Assembly (NCBI RefSeq): GCF_024171525.1 | Contig: NZ_JALJZY010000040.1 | Location: 1 to 6,835 of the forward strand | Reading direction: 5' to 3' | DNA: 6,835 nt | Source of the DNA: Neisseriaceae bacterium HSC-16F19 | GTDB lineage: Bacteria > Pseudomonadota > Gammaproteobacteria > Burkholderiales > Neisseriaceae | Shown here: positions 1 through 4,809 of the stretch, in pieces | How the letters are laid out: every line of letters starts with the position of its first letter | Numbering within the stretch: position 1 is the stretch's first letter | The notes under the pieces: model-generated | What the model was told of the DNA's origin: nothing | Database searches by the model: none | What the model saw: only the letters and a program-made list of their open reading frames with translations | Program-made: the position numbers and the translations under genes

Positions 1-19
1 ACTTATCGGTAATCTGTGT

Positions 20-50
20 TGTTAAAGAGCAAAAGTGCTGCGTGAGCAGC
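20..50 (-). promoter_or_regulatory. rRNA-operon antitermination leader: boxB-like hairpin plus boxA
   Basis: Read on the minus strand, positions 31-20 spell TGCTCTTTAACA, identical to the boxA core of Escherichia coli rRNA leaders, where the NusB/S10 (NusE) complex loads to protect the transcript from Rho. Just upstream of it, positions 50-37 form a hairpin with a GCTGC/GCAGC stem and a 4-nt loop, in the place a boxB-like stem usually takes. The order promoter, hairpin, boxA is that of an rRNA leader. The 16S gene itself would lie beyond the left edge and is not seen, so the operon identity is inferred. Confidence 0.85.
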
Positions 51-61
51 GAAGACGGCGA

Positions 62-90
62 ACTATACGCACCTTCGGAATGATGGTCAA
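62..90 (-). promoter_or_regulatory. Sigma70-type promoter of the inferred rRNA operon, reading left
   Basis: On the minus strand the -35 box TTGACC (90-85) is followed by exactly 17 bp and the -10 box TATAGT (67-62); each differs from consensus at one position. The bases just after the -10 (TCGCCG) are GC-rich, as in the discriminators of stringently controlled stable-RNA promoters. AT-rich sequence around 101-112 upstream could act as an UP element. Transcription should start near position 55 and enter the hairpin/boxA leader at once. I found no convincing second upstream promoter up to about position 240. Confidence 0.85.
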
Positions 91-196
91 TACTTGGGGT
101 GGAATATTTTACCCGGAAACTGGCATATGACTGTGCAGCAAAGGAATTTTATTTTGACCGTGCAAACGGATTCGCACATAACTCGACCCCAAAATG

Positions 197-226
197 CTTT
201 CAGGCAGCCTTGAGGCTGCCTGAAAG
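197..226. repeat. Inverted pair of DNA uptake sequences (hairpin)
   Basis: Two exact uptake sequences face each other: TTCAGGCAGCCT at 199-210 and AGGCTGCCTGAA at 213-224. With flanking bases the arms are 14 bp (197-210 and 213-226), separated by only TG. Uptake sequences mark DNA for competence-pilus import in Neisseriaceae, and inverted pairs often double as transcription terminators. It lies about 110 bp upstream of the inferred rRNA promoter and could stop leftward read-through into it. No clear T-run follows on either side, so termination is inferred. Confidence 0.9.
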
Positions 227-268
227 AAATGGATGGCACACTAATCACACTGTTTCGGCCACGAGCAG

Positions 269-336
269 GTAGGTCGGCTCTCCGAGCCGACGTTTATCTG
301 TTTGTGCGTCGGCTCGGAGAGCCGACCTACGGCTGC
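269..336. repeat. REP-like inverted doublet
   Basis: A perfect 24-bp inverted repeat (269-292 and 307-330) has a 14-bp spacer. Each arm is itself a hairpin: GTCGGCTC / GAGCCGAC around a 3-nt loop, for example 308-315 with 319-326. The right arm continues into the tail CCTACGGCTG (327-336), shared with two other hairpins at 553-581 and 4716-4745. Two opposed copies of a short palindrome are the layout of a REP doublet (BIME-like). REP families are often mobilised by a REP-associated tyrosine transposase; none is in this window. Confidence 0.75.
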
Positions 337-371
337 TGACAAAACATATTAAGCGCATTATCTTTATCAAG

Positions 372-422
372 ATCCTGCGACTGCGCGCAGGATGACTGTA
401 GTCCGTCATGCTGCGTGCAGCA
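372..422. repeat. Two adjacent short palindromes
   Basis: ATCCTGCG (372-379) pairs perfectly with CGCAGGAT (386-393) around a 6-nt loop. Sixteen bases further, TGCTGC (409-414) pairs with GCAGCA (417-422). The first resembles the dispersed 'CATCCTGCG...CGCAGGATG' type of small intergenic repeat. Any function is unknown. A 72-codon open frame crosses this region on the minus strand, but it is assembled from these repeats and is not treated as a gene. Confidence 0.5.
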
Positions 423-437
423 ATCGCGAAGTCGCAG

Positions 438-457
438 AGGCTGTCTTCAGGCAGCCT
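438..457. repeat. DNA uptake sequence with a partial opposing arm
   Basis: An exact TTCAGGCAGCCT lies at 446-457. Just before it, AGGCTG (438-443) can pair with CAGCCT (452-457), leaving an 8-nt loop. This looks like an uptake-sequence pair whose first arm has decayed or been truncated to six bases. Confidence 0.75.
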
Positions 458-470
458 GTCCAATAACTGA

Positions 471-510
471 TTTTTAAATTGCTTTCAGGCATTTTAAATT
501 GCTTTCAGGC
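471..510. repeat. 20-bp tandem duplication ending in part of an uptake sequence
   Basis: The unit at 471-490 is repeated at 491-510 with one difference (first base t versus a). Each unit ends in GCTTTCAGGC, the start of an uptake sequence, but only the second copy continues into AGCCT to complete it. The duplication therefore left one whole and one partial uptake sequence, which suggests slippage or an unequal exchange at this spot. Confidence 0.85.
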
Positions 511-531
511 AGCCTTGAGGCTGCCTGAAAC
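502..531. repeat. Inverted pair of DNA uptake sequences, probable helicase terminator
   Basis: TTCAGGCAGCCT at 504-515 faces AGGCTGCCTGAA at 518-529. The 13-bp arms (503-515, 518-530) are separated by TG, the same arrangement as at 197-226. It lies about 60 bp beyond the stop codon of the leftward helicase gene and is the best candidate for its transcription end. The leftward sequence after the stem (GCAATTTAAAAT) is AT-rich but lacks a true U-run, so the terminator role is inferred. Confidence 0.85.
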
Positions 532-552
532 GTAAACGGGTCGCTGGTAAAT

Positions 553-581
553 GTTGGGTCTGACGACCCAACCTACGGCTG
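553..581. repeat. REP-like hairpin with the CCTACGGCTG tail
   Basis: GTTGGGTC (553-560) pairs perfectly with GACCCAAC (565-572) around TGAC, then runs into CCTACGGCTG. The stem sequence differs from the copies at 308-326 and 4716-4737, but the pairing and the tail are kept. It lies 9 bp past the helicase stop codon, in the 3' untranslated part of that transcript. Confidence 0.75.
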
Positions 582-590
582 AAATTGAAT

Positions 591-1916
591 TTATTTTTTC
601 ATTTTCGGTTTGCCGCCGCCGCTTTTGAAACCGCCGCTGCGTGGTTTGTCACCGCCGGGGCGTTTGCCGTGCGGGGCGCTGCTGCGTTTGTGTTTGTCGC
701 CGAAGCCGCCTTTTCCGCCCTTGCCGCCCCACGGTTTGCCCTTGCCTTTGGGTGCAGCATTTTTATTGCGTTTGCGCGTGGGCTCCATGCCTTCGATGGC
801 CATTTCCGGCAGCTGGCGTTTCAAATAGCGCTCAATCTTGTGCACCTTCATATATTCGTTCACCTCGGCAAAGGTAATGGCCAAGCCGTGACGTCCGGCG
901 CGGCCGGTGCGGCCGATGCGGTGTACATAATCTTCCGCCTGTTTGGGCAGGTCGTAATTGATGACGTGGGTAATGGTGGGCACATCGATGCCGCGGGCGG
1001 CCACATCGGTGGCCACCAGGATTTTGATGCGGCCTTTGCGCAAGTCCATCAGGGTGCGGTTGCGCCAGCCTTGCGGCATGTCGCCGTGCAGGCAGTTGGC
1101 GGCAAAACCTTTTTCATACAACTCGTCCGCCAGCTGTTCGCTCATGACCTTGGTGGAGGTGAAAATCACGCATTGGTCGATATTGGCATCGCGCAGGATA
1201 TGGTCGAGCAGACGGTTTTTATGGCGCATATCGTCGCAATACAACAGCTGCTCGTCGATTTTGCCCTGCGCTTCCACGCGCTCGATGTCGATTTTTTGCG
1301 GCTCGCGCGTCAGTTTTTGCGCCAGCTTGCCGACCACGCCGTCCCAAGTGGCGGAAAACAGCAGGGTTTGGCGGCTGGCCGGGGTGGCGGCCACAATGGT
1401 TTCGATGTCTTCGATAAAGCCCATGTCCAGCATGCGGTCGGCTTCATCCAAGACCAGCACTTCCAGACGGCTGAAATCGACTCGGCCTTGGCGCATATGG
1501 TCCATCAGGCGGCCGGGGGTGGCGACAATCAGATCCACCGGTTTGGACAGCATGCGGATTTGCTGGCCGAAAGAAGTGCCGCCCACCAGGCTGACGCTGC
1601 GCAGCCACGGCATGTTTTTGCCGTAAATCTGGGCGTTTTTCTCCACTTGTTGCGCCAGTTCGCGCGTGGGCGTCAACACCAGCGCACGCGGGCCTTTGCC
1701 GGGTTTGTCGCTGCGTTTGAGCAGTTTTTGCAGGATGGGCAGCAGAAAAGCGGCGGTCTTGCCGGAACCGGTTTGTGCCGATGCCATCAAATCGGCGCCG
1801 TTCAAGGCGGCGGGAATGGCTTGCAGCTGCACCGGAGTGGGGCTTTCGTAGCCGGCGGCGCGCAGGGCGTCGGTCAGGGGTTTGTCCAACTGCAAATCTT
1901 GAAAATGTAAGGTCAT
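591..1916 (-). CDS. rhlE: ATP-dependent DEAD-box RNA helicase, RhlE type
   Basis: Encodes a 441-residue cytoplasmic helicase that uses ATP to unwind short RNA duplexes; relatives act in ribosome assembly and mRNA turnover. All family motifs are visible in order: Q motif with F5 and GYESPTPVQ (22-30), motif I AQTGSGKT (47-54), PTREL (83-87), GG (112-113), TPGR (133-136), DEAD (157-160), SAT (188-190), IFTST (251-255), ATDVAARGID (302-311) and HRIGRTGRAG (332-341). From about 381 to the end is a low-complexity tail rich in Lys, Arg and Gly, a typical non-specific RNA-binding extension. I chose the ATG at 1916 because AGGA lies five bases upstream. An in-frame TTG at 1940 would add eight residues but would run through that ribosome site. 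The RhlE label rests on overall motif wording and tail type; a RhlB or DeaD-like name is less likely. Confidence 0.93.
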   Translation of the reverse strand: MTLHFQDLQLDKPLTDALRAAGYESPTPVQLQAIPAALNGADLMASAQTGSGKTAAFLLPILQKLLKRSDKPGKGPRALVLTPTRELAQQVEKNAQIYGKNMPWLRSVSLVGGTSFGQQIRMLSKPVDLIVATPGRLMDHMRQGRVDFSRLEVLVLDEADRMLDMGFIEDIETIVAATPASRQTLLFSATWDGVVGKLAQKLTREPQKIDIERVEAQGKIDEQLLYCDDMRHKNRLLDHILRDANIDQCVIFTSTKVMSEQLADELYEKGFAANCLHGDMPQGWRNRTLMDLRKGRIKILVATDVAARGIDVPTITHVINYDLPKQAEDYVHRIGRTGRAGRHGLAITFAEVNEYMKVHKIERYLKRQLPEMAIEGMEPTRKRNKNAAPKGKGKPWGGKGGKGGFGDKHKRSSAPHGKRPGGDKPRSGGFKSGGGKPKMKK

Positions 1917-2206
1917 GATTATCCTAAACAACAACGACAAACCGGGTGCATGGCATACATATCAACAGCCATGCACAGCGACTGCCTGAACCTTTCAGGC
2001 AGCCTGAAGCAAAAAACGGCGCGGATGATTGGCAATAATCACGAGAGAGGGCGGCCGGGCATGTCGCAAGCCTCACAGGGCTTGGGTAAACATCGGCGAC
2101 AACCGGGCAGGAACGCTTATAGGAAATTCAAGAGAGAATTCTATGCGACAGACAGAACAGGCTTGGCAGGCAAGCCGTTGCGGCTGAAGACGATGGCTTC
2201 AAAGAA
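1917..2206 (-). promoter_or_regulatory. Long structured 5' leader of the helicase mRNA
   Basis: The promoter at 2213-2241 implies a start near 2206 and an untranslated leader of about 290 nt. It holds several stems. GGCTTG/CAAGCC occurs twice: 2160-2165 with 2171-2176, and 2067-2072 with 2079-2084. TGAAG/CTTCA pairs 2185-2189 with 2197-2201, TGTCGC (2062-2067) can pair with GCGACA (2096-2101), and an uptake-sequence stem lies at 1982-2002. Because the GGCTTG/CAAGCC segments are interchangeable, other pairings are possible. Long structured leaders are known on some cold-induced and RNA-helicase mRNAs; a control role here is inference. I see no match to a riboswitch I know. Confidence 0.5.
1979..2005. 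repeat. DNA uptake sequence with a degenerate opposing copy
   Basis: An exact TTCAGGCAGCCT lies at 1994-2005. Opposed to it at 1979-1990 is a copy matching AGGCTGCCTGAA at 10 of 12 bases. CTGCCTGAA (1982-1990) and TTCAGGCAG (1994-2002) form a 9-bp stem around CCT, the same fold orientation and loop as the pair at 4755-4783. It lies inside the inferred helicase leader. Confidence 0.8.
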
Positions 2207-2212
2207 TGTAAC

Positions 2213-2241
2213 ATTTTAACAGACTGGCGCAACACGGTCAA
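2213..2241 (-). promoter_or_regulatory. Sigma70-type promoter for the helicase gene
   Basis: Read leftward, TTGACC (2241-2236) is followed by 17 bp and TAAAAT (2218-2213). Each hexamer differs from consensus at one position and the spacing is ideal. No other gene lies between it and the helicase ATG, about 300 bp downstream, so it is assigned to that gene. It is divergent from, and about 110 bp away from, the Fur-like site of the receptor gene. Confidence 0.7.
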
Positions 2242-2350
2242 AAGCAAATGTTTTACAAAGCAAAAATAATCCGGCATAGCACCTAAGCCGCTTATATAAC
2301 ACGGCAAAAGCACGGGTAAAAAAGCAACACATCGAAATTAAATTACACCA

Positions 2351-2384
2351 AAAATTGATAATAATTTCTATTTTAGAATAAACT
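2351..2384 (+). promoter_or_regulatory. Fur-box-like site overlapping a candidate receptor promoter
   Basis: The AT-rich stretch TGATAATAATTTCTA (2356-2370) matches the 7-1-7 Fur consensus TGATAAT-n-ATTATCA at 11 of 14 specified positions; the left half is perfect. Fur with ferrous iron represses siderophore receptors by binding such sites over the promoter. Candidate promoter parts overlap it: TTGATA (2355-2360) with TAAACT (2379-2384) at 18 bp, or a -10 TAGAAT (2374-2379) lacking a good -35. The site is about 90 bp before the receptor ATG. The match is moderate, and the gene's function supports the call as much as the sequence does. Confidence 0.5.
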
Positions 2385-2399
2385 TAGCAAGTTTATTCT
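2375..2399. repeat. Perfect 11-bp dyad between the Fur-like site and the receptor gene
   Basis: AGAATAAACTT (2375-2385) and AAGTTTATTCT (2389-2399) are exact reverse complements around AGC. It starts inside the candidate -10 region and ends about 60 bp before the receptor ATG. It could be an operator for a dimeric regulator or a hairpin near the 5' end of the mRNA. No T-run follows, so it does not look like an intrinsic terminator. Confidence 0.65.
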
Positions 2400-2457
2400 G
2401 CTTTGCTTTTACCCGAATTGCACTGTGTTTTATCCATCTCTTTGTAAAGTGTATCCC

Positions 2458-4689
2458 ATGAAACCCTCCCCCTTCCGCCAAGGCCGTTTAAGCCTGCTGC
2501 TCACCCTGCTGTTTGCCTCTGCCGCCACCAACGCTTGGGCGCAAGAACAATCCGCCGACACTGAAAACAGCGCCGACACCGCCGCCATTGAAAACATCAC
2601 CGTGCGTGCCAAGGCGGCCAAAGCCATTTCCGAAGCTACCAACAGCTACCAGCGCGACCGTGTCAACCTGGGTCTGCTCGGCCGCCAAAATGCCTTTAAT
2701 ACGCCGATTACCGTAGTTAACTACGATGAGAAAGCCTTTGCCGACAAACAACCGCGCAATATGGTGGATGCCATTGCCAAAACCGATGCCTCGGTGATGG
2801 CCTTCGGCGGCGAGAGCAATACCCTGCAAGGTCTGTATGTGCGCGGCCTGCAATTGGATGCGCGCCAGTTCAGCGTGAACGGTTTGGCGGGCATGTATTC
2901 CGCCTACAGTTCGCCCACGTCCAATGTCGGCGCGGCGCAGCTGATTAAAGGTGCGTCCAGCGCCACCGTGGGCATGGACCCGGAAGGCGCGGTGGGTGCG
3001 GCGGTGAATATCGAAACCAAAAAAGCGCCGGATGAAGGCGTGTACAACTTGGGCTTGGGCGTATTCGGCAAAAACCGCTGGCAGCCTTCCATCGACATCG
3101 GCCACCGCTTCGGTGAAGACAAGCAGTTTGGTGTGCGTTTCAACGGCAAATACCGCGACGGCGACACCATGCGCCGCCACAATTCGGAAAAAACCTCGGA
3201 AGCGTCCATTAATCTGGATTACCGTGGCGAACAGTTCCAAGCCTCTGTGGATGCGGCCTATCACAAACGCGATACCCAGGGCGGTCGTGCGCGCGTGCAC
3301 GATATCCAGCTGCACGGCTTTAAACTGCCGGCCGCGCCTGACGGCAAAACCAATCTGGTACCGGCTTGGCAGCGTCAGGCCAATGAAGACAAAACCGTGC
3401 AGTTCACCTTCGACTGGCTGCCCAGCGACTGGGTGGCGGTTTCCGGCGGTGTCGGCCATATGGAATCGCGCTATTGGGGCAATTTCAGCCAAATTCAGAT
3501 TCTGGATACCGCGGGTAATTACCGCAACGGCAATTACAACGCCAACCGCGGCCGCTGGCAGGTGCAGGGCGCGCAGCCGATTGATTTCCGTTCCCGTACC
3601 ACCAGCGCCAATCTGAAGGCGCGCGGCTATTTCCAAACCGGCCCCGTCAGCCACAACTGGAGTGCCGCCTTTGATTATGTGAAGCGTTCGCGCGACCACG
3701 ACAGCGGCACGCGCGTGGACAGCAATCTGATGACCGGTCTGAATATCTACAACCCCAAACTGCCTTCTACCCCCAAACTGGCGCCGGTGGACACCCAAGG
3801 TGTGGACGTGACCTATGCCGCCCCCAGCCTGGCCATTGCCGACACCCTGGGCTTGATGGATGAGAAACTGCGCGTCACCCTGGGCGGCCGTTTCCAATGG
3901 ATTAAACAAACCGACCACAATGCCAAACAAAGCGCCAGCGCCAACCGTTTCAGCCCCATGCTGGCGGTGGCGTGGATTCCGCGCAGCGATTGGGTGGTGT
4001 ACGGCAATTATCTGGAAGATTTGGAGCCCGGCGCCGTGGATGACGACGGCAATATGTCGCAGCCGCGCGTGAGCAAGCAAATGGAATTGGGCGTGCGCAA
4101 AAATTGGGGCAATGTGGTCACCACCGCCAATGTGTACCAAATCACCCGCCCGACCTACTGGCGTGCCGCCGGTACCTACAACGGCGTGGCGCATATTGCC
4201 GGTGAAAGCCAAGGCAAAGAACGCAACCGCGGTATCGAACTGAACGCCTATGCCAATCTCTTGGATAAAACCCTGCGCCCCAGCATCGGCGTGTCGTACA
4301 TCAAGCATGATTTGATCAACTCGCCCAGCTTTACCGGCGAATTGATCAGCGGCACCCAGGTGTCCAGCCCGCGCATGATTGCCAAGGCCGGTATCGAATG
4401 GGATACCCCGTTTGCCAAGGGTCTGACTTTGAATGCCGGGGTGCAGCACTATGGCCGCTCCTACCAAGACCATGCCAAAACCCATGCTTTCTCTTCTTAT
4501 ACCCTGGTGGATGCCGGTGCCAAATATGCCGTAAAAATGCGCAACGGCAATACCCTGACCCTGCGCGGCGGTGTGGACAATCTCTTCAACAAGAAATACT
4601 GGGAAGTGCAGCGCGGCCAATACGACCGCAGCTTCGCCCTGGTGGGCCTGCCGCGTACTTTCTGGCTGAAGGCGGATTACAATTTTTAA
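2458..4689 (+). CDS. TonB-dependent outer-membrane receptor, siderophore type
   Basis: Encodes a complete 743-residue receptor that should import a ferric siderophore or similar chelate through the outer membrane, powered by TonB-ExbB-ExbD. A signal peptide (about 1-28, leucine-rich core, cleavage after AWA) is followed by a TonB box at 45-51 (ENITVRA). The plug domain spans about 78-188, with LYVRGLQLD (126-134) and IKGASSATVG (163-172). The rest is a 22-strand-type barrel with many alternating aromatic strands. The end matches the family closing block, VDNLFNKKYW then GLPRTFWLKADYNF, with the terminal Phe needed for barrel assembly. There is no FecA-type signalling domain before the TonB box, so surface signalling is unlikely. 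I chose ATG 2458 because it gives a clean signal peptide; in-frame GTG 2425 would add 11 residues. No strong ribosome site precedes either. Ligand unknown; haem or another metal chelate is possible. Confidence 0.93.
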   Translation: MKPSPFRQGRLSLLLTLLFASAATNAWAQEQSADTENSADTAAIENITVRAKAAKAISEATNSYQRDRVNLGLLGRQNAFNTPITVVNYDEKAFADKQPRNMVDAIAKTDASVMAFGGESNTLQGLYVRGLQLDARQFSVNGLAGMYSAYSSPTSNVGAAQLIKGASSATVGMDPEGAVGAAVNIETKKAPDEGVYNLGLGVFGKNRWQPSIDIGHRFGEDKQFGVRFNGKYRDGDTMRRHNSEKTSEASINLDYRGEQFQASVDAAYHKRDTQGGRARVHDIQLHGFKLPAAPDGKTNLVPAWQRQANEDKTVQFTFDWLPSDWVAVSGGVGHMESRYWGNFSQIQILDTAGNYRNGNYNANRGRWQVQGAQPIDFRSRTTSANLKARGYFQTGPVSHNWSAAFDYVKRSRDHDSGTRVDSNLMTGLNIYNPKLPSTPKLAPVDTQGVDVTYAAPSLAIADTLGLMDEKLRVTLGGRFQWIKQTDHNAKQSASANRFSPMLAVAWIPRSDWVVYGNYLEDLEPGAVDDDGNMSQPRVSKQMELGVRKNWGNVVTTANVYQITRPTYWRAAGTYNGVAHIAGESQGKERNRGIELNAYANLLDKTLRPSIGVSYIKHDLINSPSFTGELISGTQVSSPRMIAKAGIEWDTPFAKGLTLNAGVQHYGRSYQDHAKTHAFSSYTLVDAGAKYAVKMRNGNTLTLRGGVDNLFNKKYWEVQRGQYDRSFALVGLPRTFWLKADYNF

Positions 4690-4714
4690 TCCTTGCAATT
4701 AAAACAATAAGCAT

Positions 4715-4745
4715 GGGTCGGGCATCAATGCCCGACCTACGGCTG
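4715..4745. repeat. REP-like hairpin with the CCTACGGCTG tail
   Basis: GGTCGGGCAT (4716-4725) pairs perfectly with ATGCCCGACC (4728-4737) around CA and continues into TACGGCTG. It shares tail and shape, not stem sequence, with the hairpins at 269-336 and 553-581. It starts about 26 bp after the receptor stop codon and may protect the mRNA 3' end or limit read-through. Confidence 0.75.
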
Positions 4746-4754
4746 ATGTATTAA

Positions 4755-4783
4755 AGGCTGCCTGAAACCTTTTCAGGCAGCCT
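4755..4783. terminator. Inverted pair of DNA uptake sequences, possible attenuating terminator
   Basis: AGGCTGCCTGAA (4755-4766) and TTCAGGCAGCCT (4772-4783) form a 13-bp stem (4755-4767 with 4771-4783) around CCT. It lies between the receptor and the ABC gene, 26 bp before the chosen ABC start. The stem is very stable, but the bases after it (AAACCATATT) are not a T-run. It may end or only reduce transcription into the ABC gene. The uptake-sequence identity is secure; the terminator role is inferred. Confidence 0.6.
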
Positions 4784-4809
4784 AAACCATATTGGAAACC
4801 CCGTTTATT

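Noticed and set aside
245..463. 72-codon open frame on the minus strand
   Set aside because: It is built from the REP-like doublet, two palindromes and an uptake sequence. No ribosome site or recognisable protein.
585..1910. 441-codon open frame on the plus strand
   Set aside because: It is antisense to the helicase, whose motifs are all intact. The predicted product is Ala/Phe/His/Gln-rich with no recognisable domain, a shadow of GC-rich codons.
1950..2219. 89-codon open frame on the plus strand
   Set aside because: It contains an uptake sequence and the helicase leader stems, and runs opposite to the helicase promoter. The product has no domain and a Lys/Arg/Gly-rich, non-protein-like make-up.
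2041..2220. Possible stable RNA gene (RNase P, 6S or similar) among the stems
   Set aside because: I looked on both strands for conserved core words of known RNAs and found none. The stems are better explained as the helicase leader.
2488..4698. 736-codon open frame on the minus strand
   Set aside because: It covers the TonB receptor almost end to end. The receptor has a signal peptide, TonB box, plug motifs and closing Phe, while the antisense product is a His/Gly/Ala-rich translation without motifs.
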